Of a stretch of DNA of 64,000 nt, positions 47,301-58,684 are shown one piece after another. Source of the DNA: Phragmites australis (taxonomy: Eukaryota; Streptophyta; Magnoliopsida; Poales; Poaceae). Below the pieces are notes generated by a model that searched no databases, was not told the origin of the DNA, and saw only the letters and a list, made by a program, of their open reading frames with translations. A program made the position numbers and the translations under genes. The stretch's first letter is position 1. Each line of letters begins with the position of its first letter. Where the stretch lies: the NCBI RefSeq assembly GCF_958298935.1, contig NC_084938.1:7757501-7821500 (forward strand), given 5' to 3'.

Positions 47301-47620
47301 CTTAAAATTAATTTTTCTATGGCACATACGATGCTCACAAATCTGAGAATTTTAGGAATTTTGAAACATTGATATTGTGACCAATATAATTGTTGATAAT
47401 TTTTCTTATCATCCCTAAATTCAGATGACCAAGGTGATCATGCCAAATCTTGAATTTATCAAGGTTCTGAATAGTATCTTGAAAGCAGCATGTGGTATGA
47501 GATTGATGTATGTATGATACAATCCAGATGGTAGGAAAGAAATTTTCTCAAGCATTTGCTTGTCATATCCGTTGGATTTGGTGAGAAATAAATATGCATC
47601 ACCTCTAGGCTCTGCCACCG
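44400..47620 (-). pseudogene. Copia pol remnant (RNase H, RT, integrase, gag-pre-integrase)
   Basis: Reverse transcriptase begins near 45,880: ECLKHSDWIKWKDAIEVELC then GSKWVFVQKRNE. The integrase/RT linker lies at 45,913-46,407 and has a 32-residue tandem duplication. Decayed integrase lies at 46.9-47.3 kb. The gag-pre-integrase region reads GDAYLFLTKSNGYDKQMLEK and FLPSGLYHTYI near 47,480-47,610. The remainder is broken by many stops. Confidence 0.7.
46061..46252 (-). repeat. 96-bp tandem duplication in the copia linker
   Basis: The word ATACCTAAAGTAGTGCACAC starts at 46,061 and again at 46,157. The 96-bp period is 32 codons, so the frame (HIMDTQYPRP..DALHPRPN) is kept. Confidence 0.85.
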
Positions 47621-48570
47621 CCTTAGCTTTTCGTGCCCTAGCATGTTGTCATTCGACTGGCCACGCTAGAGCCATGTCGCCACCTTGGGTTGACCGGGCG
47701 CCGCCTCTGGCTGCCGAAGGAGCTGGGCATCGCCGGTTGCCATTCAGATGGCCACGGCCGGTTCACGTTGCTTTTGTGGGCTGGCTAGTCTCCTGGGGGA
47801 AGTGCATCGCCGGTTCACACCTGCCCGTCGGGTGACCATCGGGCCCCGTTGTGCCACGCCATCGGAGGGCGGATGAGTGCTGCTAGAGGGCAGAGTGACA
47901 CCATGGGAGGGTGGGCACCGATCGACTGACCACAACTGCCACCATGAGGGCGTGGCACCGCCGGGTGTGGTCGGCTGCCACCGCCTGGGTGTTACCGAAG
48001 CTGCATAGCGGGGGAGCCAGGCATTGCGCGAGGACAAAATTGCCATGTGCCAGGAGGGGTGTGCGCCATCATCATTGCATCATCTTGGGCTGATGTGGCG
48101 CCGACCAGAAGGGCTGGTCGCATGATGCCCGAAGGACGCTGGATCTGCGTCGCCGGAAAACGAGTACGGCATTGCCTTGTGCCGTCTTGGAAAGGAGGAC
48201 GGTTGGCCAGCCGGAAAGGAGGGCGTCCACCAGAGGGGGAAGCCCATGTGGCCGACCTTCGCTTGTGCTGTTGACCTGTGGCTATGCGCCCCCAATGTTC
48301 ATCGCCGCGCGGTTGGTACTTCACCAGCTGCCAGAGGCGATAGATTTTCCTGGAGGAGCCATTGTTCGGATGGGTCACCGTGTCACTGCTAATGTATCAC
48401 GGTCGGTCACCATTGAGGTTGACAACGCGCGATCTGTCGTCTCCAATCGGTGAGTTCATCCGTTGGTGTTCTTGTTGTTGGAGATGCGCGCGCACTGGTG
48501 CAACTACTCTCTCGGTCCTATATCGTTTATCAGTATGTCCGATTGATTAGATAGCCATCCATTCTTACAT
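47621..48570. other. GC-rich block of unknown origin inside the copia
   Basis: Base composition shifts abruptly to GC-rich DNA with repeated CGCCGGTT and GTGGCACCG-like words, between the gag-pre-integrase remnant and the primer-binding site, where gag and protease should be. ORFs exist on both strands, none with a recognisable domain. It may be captured host DNA. Confidence 0.45.
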
Positions 48571-48622
48571 GTGTGCGAGTTCGGCCGAGTAGCGGAGTAG
48601 AGCATAGTGTCTGATAACATAT

Positions 48623-48809
48623 CATAGAACACAATTGCACACAGTAGAAACTGTAGATCGAATAGATAGGAAATTAGTCATTGATTGATTCATTGATACA
48701 AGTGTAACATATATACAAGAGATAGGGGGGCTGTTGGTGACCCTCCCCAATGGGTGGCTGTTCGACAACCGTCATGGGTGGTTGGGCAGAGATGAGATCG
48801 ACTGCAATC
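48623..48809 (-). repeat. 5' LTR of the minus-strand copia
   Basis: Starts CATAGAACACAATTGCACAC and runs colinear with the 3' LTR to ATCGACTGCAATC. The TG terminus has mutated to CA. Confidence 0.7.
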
Positions 48810-50019
48810 GTTCCCTTTCGAAACCATTCAAACTTGATTATGTAGAGTAACTTTAGTGGTTTGCAACAAAACAACTTTTAAAAATTACTATTAGGGAACC
48901 TATAAAATGCATACATTTTTATGTTTTGTAGGTAATGTATTGGGAGCACATGATGAATTTGAGTAAATGATTTTCTTTGGTGTTTATACATGATCGTAGG
49001 ATCGGTTATTTTCACATATGGTTTGGTTTTATCATAAGTTAGACATTAGGAATGTGCCTAAGAATACAACATATGACACATGAATGCTTGCAAAATCGTT
49101 CTCCTTATGTATCGTGCATGCCCTGTAAATCTAGTGCTACAAAAGTGGTACCACTAGATTTGCATTCAGTGCATTTAATAGTCATGATTTTCAAGTTAGT
49201 GACAAATATATCAAAAGAGACAACTTTAATAAATGTTATATTTAATAGATTTTGCCACGTCAAATCGTCCCTTGTAAGGACAAAGGAATATTTGTTGCTA
49301 ATATGAGATATCACATACCATGAATATCCAAATCTTCAATGTTGAAGGGGATCATACATTATATTATATAGTCCTTATATATGTTATGAATATATTACGT
49401 ATTGTATTGTCATGATATCTTATACATAAATCATATTATCTTTGTCCCTAGAGTTTTAAAAACATGCCCGTGGAAATATGTACTATTAGATTAGACAATA
49501 ATAAAGATACTTAATAGCATATATTAATATCGCACCTTTATGCTTCTATGATATTTCAAATGTGAAGTGCAAAAGTATTCTATAGGGGAAAGCAAATAGG
49601 GCCTCAAGTCTTCCCCGCAAGCGCGAAACCAGGAAAACCTCCCATTTCACAACGTGGCTTTCTATGTAGAAGTTGTAGTGCACATAGTGATTTTCCTACG
49701 GTTTAGAGGCAGCGCTTGGATTAGTCAGACGGTAGCGGGGAGCTGTCCACTTGGTCTGTGCCGACGTGGGACCCGCCTGGCCATCGTGGGAAGTGATCCT
49801 GACGATGACGTGGCGTGCGCGGTCGTCCGGGTTGTTATTGTGGAGGGACCCACGCCGTTTCGCGGGTGTATTAATTCAACGCGCATATTAAAAACAGTGC
49901 GAGTCTGATTGCTGTTGGTAGTGGGCGAAACTCGGTTTTGCCGTTCACTTCTCTGTTCAGTCCTGCCGTATAAGCTAGAAAAACTGCTAAGTAACGTCTT
50001 GCTTGCTAAGAAAAAAGTT
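48810..50019. other. No gene; includes ACGT-core motifs at 49.76-49.81 kb
   Basis: AT-rich to 49,600, then a more GC-balanced stretch with GACGTGG (49,763) and TGACGTGGC (49,806). No ORF with a domain. Confidence 0.45.
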
Positions 50020-50420
50020 ATTGAAGACCGAATTTAATGGATAATTAGAGAATTGAGATTGAGAGAAAATGGTTCTATTTCTTGATGTATATTTAAACAA
50101 TGTGAATGGGTGTGTGTAACAGACACGCATAACCGCCATTGACAATTATTGATCATTTAGTTTGTAACACTTCTTCTTAATCAATTTCGCCATCGGTATA
50201 AATTCAATTGAAGACTTTTTAAAAAAAATATGTGGAAAAAGTATTAGGAAAAACATAATTGTAATATATTATAAAAACTCTTTAAAAATCTAGAAGAAAA
50301 TTTTAAAAGAAAATGATATTATGACATATATATTTATATTGATATTGTCTTATTAAAAAAATTATATGAGAAATCTTAATATAAAAAACTCGTAAAAAAG
50401 TACGATATGTATGATTTGAT
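50020..50420 (-). repeat. Remnant related to the copia LTR and its flank
   Basis: The AGTATTAGGAAAAACATAAT, GTAATATATTATAAAAACTC and AAGAAAATGATAT.ATG.CATATAT series parallels 44,155-44,275, next to the left LTR of the 43.9-48.8 kb element. The preceding part resembles an LTR end. This is probably a fragment of a second copy. Confidence 0.5.
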
Positions 50421-51139
50421 AATCCGTTAGATAGGCTCATTGTTTTGGCACGCGCAGCTACATGCGCAAAATCAAGCCATAAAATATATTTCGGTTATGC
50501 CCGTAGAACACTCTCCACTACCACAACAACTGTAACTTTCCACGCGGATTCTATCTCTCAAGTGGTAAAGGATTCGCCGTCATGGTAAAGGATTTGCCGT
50601 CATGATCACAAGATGGATGCTCTTTATAATAGTTTGTAGAGGAAACCAAGATATGTTATCAAATGGCTATATCTTGAGGAGTTCTTCAACTAAAGCAAAA
50701 AAACATGGAATCAGCAGGAAGATAGAGTTGGGAGTAATTTAGAATGATATTAGTGAACGTCAGATGAACTAACTTAATTAAGCAACCAAGAATCACTAGC
50801 GAGCAAGCACATCTCCTTGCCTAAGATAAACTTGTTTAGTCTTTATTAAAAAAAATTGCGCCGCCACGAGAGTGCATTGGTGCCGAGCGGCTAGTGGATT
50901 TTACCTTATGATTTTTAAATATAAGTTAAACACACATATAGTTACGATACACACATCTCATTTATATTCATATCATCACGTGAAGGTATCTCAGCACATA
51001 TCTAAATAAGATTAAAAACATAAATTTACATATCGTAGGCACGGATTTTAATTAACCTATTCATATATACTGCATTATTTCTCTCATGATTTAAATTTAA
51101 AAAAAAAGAAGCACCCGTCCCAAGTCTAATACTGAAACC
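50421..51139. other. No gene recognised
   Basis: AT-rich intergenic DNA; nothing interpretable on either strand. Confidence 0.5.
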
Positions 51140-51560
51140 CAGATGACCGGTTACTCCACGTGGACCTTAACCAACTTCGCATTTTACCCCATGATTGATT
51201 GAACGGCGAGAGAAAAACGTTAAAAAAGGAGAGAGTCTTGGTGCGATCCATCCATCCGTTATTGCGCCCATGGCCTACACATCTTTCCATCGTGTGTTAG
51301 TGTGGGCGAACCCGAAGGGGTCACCTCAAAGTCAACGAGGTAGTTGACTTCTTCCGCACGCGGAAAGCCCCGCACGCCTTCGCTTCCTTTCGTTCCCGCG
51401 GGACACGTGTCACTCTGGAACGTTCCTTGGTGAAAGCCAGCTTTTTTATAGACTACGAGGGTGAAAGCCAGCTGGGCCGTCGTGGATAGCTGCGCCGGCC
51501 TAGTGCCACGTCGGCGAGCTAGGCCGGGACGGTGACGTGGGCCACGCGCACTAGCTTTTT
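51140..51560. promoter_or_regulatory. Cluster of ACGT-core (G-box/ABRE-like) motifs without a gene
   Basis: CCACGTGG (51,156-51,163), GACACGTGTC (51,402-51,411), GCCACGTCGG (51,505-51,514) and GTGACGTGGGCC (from 51,532) occur within 400 bases of raised GC content. Such motifs are bound by plant bZIP/bHLH factors. No coding region follows before the Tat element at 52,068. Confidence 0.4.
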
Positions 51561-51854
51561 TTTAGTATCCACTGCACCTGGTCAGACAGATTAGCTTGTT
51601 TGTTTGGTTGTTGGACAAACCGTCCGTGAGTAGATTTTTTTTTCCTTTTGGTGTCTTTGGAAGCATTGTGCAAGTTTTAAATTACTACTGTTTTGGAAGC
51701 AAGCGATGAGCAGAAGCTGCAGAACAGATCCTATGTAGCTCCGCCACATACACACCCGTATAGCGTATGAGTCTTAAAACTACTCCTACAGTTCACATGA
51801 GCAAAAAACTGAAAATTGAGAAAATAAAAGGCTAAATTTTCTAAATTGTTGCTA

Positions 51855-52067
51855 TACGTAACTTTTTTTTAAGGGAAATAGGAGCTTTATTATATCACAA
51901 CGTTATCAAACGCAATGCCCAACCTTCTCCATACCACGATGCACATGGACGAAAAAGAGAAAGTCACAAACACGAAACCGAATACAATGAAAAACCTTAC
52001 AGGGGAGACAAATCCCGTTGGAGTGATCCTTATGGTTGAGCATCAATACGATATCTAGACTACCAAC
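51855..52067 (-). mobile_element. Possible LINE 3' end
   Basis: A T run at about 51,861-51,869 followed by AAGGGAAATAGGAGCTTTATT would be a poly-A tail and 3' end read on the minus strand. No reverse transcriptase is present. Confidence 0.3.
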
Positions 52068-53511
52068 TGTTGGAGGGTGAACTCCTATCGCAGAGATTCT
52101 GAGGATCCCTTTTTAGAGATTCGGTCGGGGATGATCCTGAATATGTTCGCCTGAGAAATAAATTGGTATGAATGCGATGGCCGGCGGTGCGGGGTGATTT
52201 AATGCGGAAAGGAGTAAATACGCTGGTGTTTAGACAGGTTCGGGCCGCACGGGGGCGTAACACCCTACTCCTGTATGGACACTATAAATGCCCTGAGGAA
52301 GTCCCTCAAGGATGTTGCTGGTTACAAGAATGTTGGTCTATCTTAGAGTTTGGGGCTCTTTGCTCTTCGGCCTGTCTCATGTTGTTCACTTCTCAGCCGT
52401 TGTTTCTCTTGTGCTATGTTTTCCCACACTACTGAGCCATTCTCCCTCATTTCCTTCTGTGCCGCCGGCTGCTTTAAATACCCGCCGGCAGCAGCGTGCC
52501 CCGAATAGGAGGGGGAGCACGAGTTCCGAGACACCATAAATGGAAAGGGCGTCATCATTTCCTCTGGGCGAAGTGACCGGGGGTGAAAAATGCGTCCCAC
52601 GCCCGGTCATCCGTCACCATAAATGCACTGGCAACGGGCGCCGTGGAGAGGGCCCACCGGGCAGCCGCAGAGCGGCCCGACGTGCCCGCTCTGTCTTGTT
52701 CCCCTGCCACAGCAGCGCGGCAGACGGAACGCCTAGGCCCTTACGACATTATCCCAAGACGGACCGGATGGCACGGGATGGGACCTGTGCAATTAATAAC
52801 CCCACGCCCCTCTGCCAAAACGTGGCAGGAACTGACGCTGAGCACGGCGGGAGCAGTTGGAGGTGACAGGCCACGCACGCTCTTTAAATGCGGCCTTGGA
52901 CCTTTGACTGGCTGACACCTCATCGGTGGGCCCCTCGGGGGCCCCTGCCAGGGGGCTCTCTGGGTCGTCGGGGAACCGAGTGTTCGAGGGTCACTGTTCA
53001 CCTCCCCGGGTACTCTCTCCCGAGAATGCCCTGTCTTGTCCTCGGGGAACCGAGTACTCGGGGGTACTGTTCACCTCCCCGAGCACTCTCTCCCGGGCAC
53101 ACTTGTACGGATCCTCGAGGAACCGGGTGCTCGGGGGCTGCTGCACGCAGCCCCGAGCACTCTCTCCCGGAACTTCCTTCGGTGGGTCCTCGGGATACTT
53201 GGGTGCCCAGGGGGCCACCGCTAGCGGCCCCGGGCACGTTTCTCCCGGTACTTAGCTTTCTTGGTCGTTGGGGGACTTGGGTGCTCGGAGGTCACCGTAC
53301 ACCTTCCCGAGCACTTTCTTCCCGGTACTTAGATTTCGTGGATCATCGGGGAACCAGGGTACTCGGGGGCCACCGACTGTGGCCCCGAGCGCCCTCTCCC
53401 GGGACTCGATCTTTTTCACCTTGCGGGAGAGACTCCGCGGGATGGCGCCATGTGGCGGATTGCTGGCCTGGCTTCGGGATTCGGGAACTCCCGGTTCTTG
53501 ATACACCGACA
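52068..53511 (-). repeat. 3' LTR of the Tat-type element
   Basis: 1,444 bases from TGTTGGAGGGTG to GATACACCGACA. On the minus strand it has TGTCGGTGTATC at the start, the CCGAG...CTCGG tandem block (52,930-53,410) and a TATA-like GGTATTTAAAG (near 52,473). The adjacent GCAGCCCCCGGGCCC is the polypurine tract on the other strand. The five flanking bases are CCAAC; the partner lies outside the window. Confidence 0.85.
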
Positions 53512-53889
53512 GCAGCCCCCGGGCCCATTGGCAGGCAATGGCCCAGAGACTGTGGATGGGCCCTTCGTCGTCAACGAGGCCGAAGCCGGTACTGACGCCA
53601 CGTGGCGAGCTTTTAGACGGTGGTCCCTCCGATCCGGGCCTCTGGTACGGCCCAACGGGGAGCCGAACGGACGCGCGTCCAAACGACTCCCAAGACGTGT
53701 GTCAACGGGACGGGCGGCGCGTGATAACGAGGCAAGCGGCGCGCGTGGCACCCGCGCAAATCGAGGAAAATATGCCTGGCAACCGCTGACACCGCACGAC
53801 CTGTGGGAGATTCGCCTGGCAGTTGCGCTGATCGAGGAAACCGTCCCGCCGAGCGCGCCACGGTAGGCGACGTTTTAATTCCCCTGGGG

Positions 53890-53897
53890 TATAAAAG
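53890..53897 (+). promoter_or_regulatory. TATA box of the antisense ORF
   Basis: TATAAAAG in GGGGTATAAAAGGAGGAGG lies about 150 bases before the ATG at 54,043, on the strand opposite to pol. A C-rich leader follows. Confidence 0.6.
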
Positions 53898-54042
53898 GAG
53901 GAGGGGAGCGAACCGCCCCCCTCTTTGCACCATCTTGTGATCAAGCTCTTGCCTTCTTTGCAATCCTGAGCCCTAGACTTTCCTTAGGCGATCAGAGCAC
54001 CTTTCTTCCCCCACCGTCTAGATCATCCCCTACCCTGATGAG

Positions 54043-57000
54043 ATGTCGAGAGCAGGAGGAAGCCGCCGCGATAGGACTCCCGACGGCGTGCTGCCAGAGT
54101 CCCGCCTGGTGAACGAGGAGGCGACGGACAGGGTTCGGAAGTTGATGGTCCCCGAGGGCCAGCGAGGGGTCTCGGTGGTGTCACCGGCGAGCTTCCCGCC
54201 GGTGGCGAACCGGCCGGGGCGCATCGTTCTTTTTACTTCCTTCGTGGTGGCCGGGCTGGTGCCACCATTCTCGGCGTTCTTTCTTCAGATCCTGGAGATG
54301 TTCGGGATCCAGTTGGCGCATCTCAGCCCCAACTCCGTCGTCATCCTGGCGGTCTTCGCCCACCTTTGCGAGATATTCGTGGGGGTGCCGCCGTCGGTGA
54401 CGCTCTTCTGGCACTTCTTCGTGCTGCGGTGGGCCGGGAAGAAGAGGGGCCTCTCCACCGCGGATGTCGTCGGCTGCTGCAACTTTCGGCTGCGGGACGG
54501 CCTGGGGGAGCAATACATTCCCCAGGTGCTGTGAAGCAAGTGGGAGGACTGGCGGCACGACTGGTTCTACGTCGACATCAGCCCCCACGACCGTCTGACT
54601 CTGCCAGAGATGGCGGCGGAACCCCAGAAGGCGACCTGGGAGGTGCCGCCGCAGATGGACGCGTGGATGGCGCTGATCCTGGAGCGCATCGACTTCCTGC
54701 GCCAGGCCGGGCTTACTTCGGTGATGGTGGTGGTGGACTACCTGCGCCGCCGCCTGGCGCCCCTACGGGAACGGGCCCAGCCCTGTTGGTTTTACACCGG
54801 CCCCCAGAACATCACTCGGACCCAGATCGGCGAGGAGTGGGACCTGGGTAGGCTGGCGCTGAGGGGCCTGCTCCGGGTGGTGATCGGGGTGGACAACCTG
54901 AGCTGGGCGGAGCTCCCGTGGAAGGAGCTGGCACTCTGCGCCAATCCCGAACGGGTGGCGCTGCAGGCGAAGCTACCGGAGTTCGATGCCCAGGGGCTGG
55001 TCGACAGGCCAGGGCGCCGAAATCCCGGGACCATTCAGATCCCCGGGGCGGATGAGGCGGCCGGCGAGGAGGCCGCAAGCGATCCAGCGCAGACAGGTGG
55101 CCCGGGCGCCGCAGGCGGCGAGTCGCAGGCCAGCGGTGGGGCTGCCGCGCAGCCACCAAGCCGGAGAAGGAGGCGCCGCCGACAGCGTGGCGGCGATAGC
55201 GCCGGGGGACAGAGGGAAGCGCCCCTGGACTTTCGTTCCTGCGCCGGCGTCTCCACCGTCGCCATCACCTAGCGAGGAGGGAGGCCGAGGCGGTCAGTCG
55301 TCCAGCGTGGGGCCATCGGCGGGGGCGGCATCTGCGGTTCTGGAACCAGACTTTGATCTGCTTGGGCCTGGTCTGGAGCCCGGAGACCGCACGGCGGCCC
55401 CGCAGAGCCCCCCGCGGAAGAGGAGGAGGGAGGACTCTGGGCCCACGCCATCGGGCCCGGGGTACAGGATCCCGGCATCGAGATGGCAATACCGAGGACC
55501 CAAATCTACGTAAGTTTTCCCCCCTTTCTTCGTGGGCGTACCTCGCCCGGAGCGGCTTTGGAGACTAACCTTCGTTTTTCTTCTGCAGGCCGTCGGCGGA
55601 GGCGCCGAGGCCGGCTCCAGCCCCCGAGCCGAGCGCGCCTGAGCCAAGTGCGCCGATGGCGCCGGAGCCGTCGAGCGCGTTGACCGAGATGTAAACACAG
55701 GCGCCGCCCAGCCCTGAGCGGGTGGCAGCGGCCGCGCCCGAGCAGCCGGCGCCGGCGGAGTCCGCCCCGAGCACGTCGAGCGTGGGGCAGTCAGCCTCGT
55801 CATGGGCGGTGCCTGCATGGCAATTTTCGGGGACCCCGAGCCCCTCGGAGGAGGCTCGCAGCGGACCCAGCGTCCAGCCGTCGCCTAGCCAGCCCGCCGA
55901 CCCCCTCCCAGTCGTGCTGGGAAGCGCCCGGGAGGTGATCGGGCGGCTGGAGGCGGCCGTGGCGGGGGAGATGACGTAGCTTGAGGCGAACCGCACCGCC
56001 CTTGCTGCGGAGAGGGCGCAGCTTGCCGCGGGCTGGCGCCTTTTTGAGGCCCGCGTTGCCGCAGCGCGCGCCGCCAACGAGGGCGAGCGGCGTGCCCTGG
56101 AGGAGGAGCGAAAGGCCCTAGAGGGCACCCGCGCGGAAGCCGCGCGGGAACGGGAAGAGGCCGCCCGCCTGGCCGAGGCGTCACAGCAGCAGGCTGCCGA
56201 GGCGCTCTCCAGGGAGAGGCAGGCGCAGGCGTGGGAGGAGACGGTTCTGGCCCGCGAGAGGGCGGCGGAAGCCTCCCAGGCTGAATTGGCCCACCTGAAA
56301 GGCGAGGCTGACCAGGTCCGCGCCGAACTCCAACACCGGGAGGAGGAGCTCCAAAGCCGGAAGGAGGACGTCGCGATCAGGGAGATCGATGTCGGCATCA
56401 CGACGGCGGACCTGGAAGCCCGGGAGGAACTGCTGATCCTCCCGGAGACAGAGGCTGCTGAGGCGGTGTTGGCCGCAGCCGCTCGGGAGGAGCGGGCCGC
56501 CAAGTGGGAGTCCGAGCTGACCGCCCGTGAGCAGGCCCTCTCCACCCTTGCAGAGCGGGTGAAGCGGGCTGAAGCCCAGGCAACCGGCGTGGCCGAGGGA
56601 CAGGGCTTCGAGGAGCGGCTGCGGCGTGCGACGGAGGAGCTCGATGCCGCCGAGACCGAACGGGCCAATGTGAAGCGGATGATGGAAGACATCCTCCGGC
56701 AGACGCAGAGGTCCGTGAGGGTGGCTGGGCTCGGGCGAGTCAACGTGGAGGCGAAGGGGACTGGCCTCGGCTGGGTTGCCCTTAGCTTTCAGAGGATCAG
56801 CCAGCGCCTCGAGGCGCTGCCCCAGGCCGTCCAGGAACTCGCCGCCCGGGAAGGGCGTGGTTTGGCCCAGGCAGTGGCCGAACATGTCCTGGCCTGCTAC
56901 CGAAGCCGGGACCCGAACTTCCCGCTGGAAGCAGCTCGGGAAGGGGTGGTCGAAGCCGTGGAGGAGGCCGCCCGGGAGGCGGTTCGGGGCGCCGCCGCCG

Positions 57001-57080
57001 AGGAGGCGGCCTGCTTTACGCGAGAGGCACCGTCGACTCCAGACCCGGGGAGCAGCGGCGAGGGCTCCGACTTAGAGTAG
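54043..57080 (+). pseudogene. Antisense ORF of the Tat element (plant gypsy-type 'transposase_28' family), with one intron
   Basis: The ATG at 54,043 opens MSRAGGSRRD; the block from PGRIVLFTSF through FGIQLAHLSPNSVVILAVFA and FWHFFVLRWAG to WFYVDISPHDRLTLPEM is typical of proteins filed in Pfam as a putative gypsy-type transposon family. It is not a known transposase; its role is unknown. Pro/Ala/Glu-rich sequence follows, then a GT-AG intron (55,510-55,588), then a long Ala/Glu/Arg coiled coil (about 55,980-56,690, EERKALEGTRAEAARERE-like) and an acidic tail ending SSGEGSDLE. Lesions are TGA 54,532-54,534, a frameshift near 55,240, TAA 55,692-55,694 and TAG 55,977-55,979. Confidence 0.75.
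55510..55588 (+). other. Intron in the antisense ORF
   Basis: 79 bases from GTAAGTTTTCCCCCC to TTCTTCTGCAG: a consensus donor and a strong pyrimidine-tract acceptor, joining two stretches of Pro/Ala-rich frame. Confidence 0.65.
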
Positions 57081-58684
57081 GCTTTTGTAGTTTTTCTTTT
57101 TCTTTGTCTTGATGTAAATATGGGAGTGATCCCTTAGAATAGCTGTCATTTTTTGTGAATATAATGGAAGCCTTTCTTTGGGGTCGCAACTCCAGTATCC
57201 TTCTGAGTGCTTGATGAAGTTTCTGCTATTTTCACTTGATGCCCCGAGGAGTACTCAGTCGGACCGGGCCCGACCTTTCCTTCCCCGAGAACGAAGTCAC
57301 CCCGACCGGCCTTCTTGGCACGTTCAGCCCCCGAGCCCTCGCGAGTCCGCAATGGCTAAGTCAAAAGACAAAGGCACGAACTTCCTTGCTCGGGAGATAG
57401 ATCGATCCAGCACGGAGCACGCCAAGACCAGTGAACGCTTTTCCACTTTGTGACCACTCAGCAGTAGACTGGAGACACGTGCGGGTGGGAATACGACCAA
57501 GAGTCCCCACGGTTCGGTGGTGCCCGGGCTTAGGACGGACCGGACCGATCACCGACAGCCCGTCCCTGGGGCCTAGGCTCCGAACTACTTGAGGGGCTCG
57601 AGTGATAGGATTACCCGAGAACCCCAGGGACTCGATAGTGCTCGGGGCCCTTTAAGCGGACCAAACACCACGACCAGCATGAAAGACTTCGGTCGGACAT
57701 TACCGTACTACGGTACACCTTTCTACTGACCGTTCTGTCGTTCCAGGAAAAAGTGGACACGTGGTAGGGTTTTGTGCGCGAGGAGACCATCTCGCCGAAC
57801 AGATTAGAGTACGAGGGCCCCCGAGGACAACTCGGGAATAATATATTACTGAATGTAAATTTGTCTGAATTTAACCACTCACCGGACAGCTGTCAGCTTT
57901 TCGGCCAACCGATCCAGGAGGGGCATGTGCTCCGAGCTCGGGGTGCCCGGGAACTTGGTTCCCACGGCTGGGGCGCCCGAGCACCAGTGGGCGCATGGGG
58001 AGCCCGGGATCAGGCAACCCCGACCACTCACGCCTGAGCGGTGGGACCACTCGATGACCCTTAGGGCCGAGCAGCGACCTGGGCACTGGGGCCCTCGCGG
58101 ATGAGCTGCTTTTGCTTTTGATTGTCGATCTGTGACTTGAGAAAAACAGAGGAATTCTTTGCTTGGTGCACTCTGTTAGTGCGGTACTAATTATGGACTG
58201 CTCTCGTTTTCGACCCGAGACCTCTTGAATGCCCAGACCGGCGGACAAGAGCAGGCAGAGGCATAACCCAGAGGTCCTAAGGTTCGGTGGCGCCCGGGTA
58301 TGACAGACCAGACTGAGCACCGACAGCCTGCCCCTTGGGCCTAGGCTCTGGACTACTCGAGCAGCTCGAGCGATAGGATTACTCGAGAACCCCAGGGGCT
58401 CGGTAGTGCTCGGGAGACTGTCACGACACCGAACACCACGGCCAACCACAACAGATGTAAGTCAGCGGCAACTGCCCGCGCGCATACCTATCGGGATTCT
58501 TTTATCAACGGGGAAAATAAGAGAGCGAATTTTTCTCGCACAATCGAGCATCTCACCAGACAGATTAAACATATGGAATCCAGAAAAATGAAATTTAACA
58601 TAAGGATTGCACATTGATATACATATTGTATTGACAATTTTTTTACAAGGTTGGGTGACTTACCCAGTTAGTGGTAGCCCCCGG
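57081..58684. repeat. Spacer with a 771-bp-period duplication
   Basis: About 170 bases from GGTTCGGTGG (57,510) to AACACCACG recur from 58,281, including GATAGGATTAC, CGAGAACCCCAGGG and AGTGCTCGGG. Weaker similarity continues beyond, which suggests two diverged tandem copies of about 770 bases. No ORF is convincing. AGCCCCCGGTC just before integrase resembles the family's polypurine words. Confidence 0.7.

Noticed and set aside
52888..53595. 235-residue plus-strand ORF
   Set aside because: Runs through the LTR tandem block and across the LTR edge; no domain.
55565..56743. 392-residue minus-strand ORF, Ser/Arg/Ala-rich
   Set aside because: Shadow of the Glu/Ala/Arg-rich coiled coil of the antisense ORF; composition explains its length.
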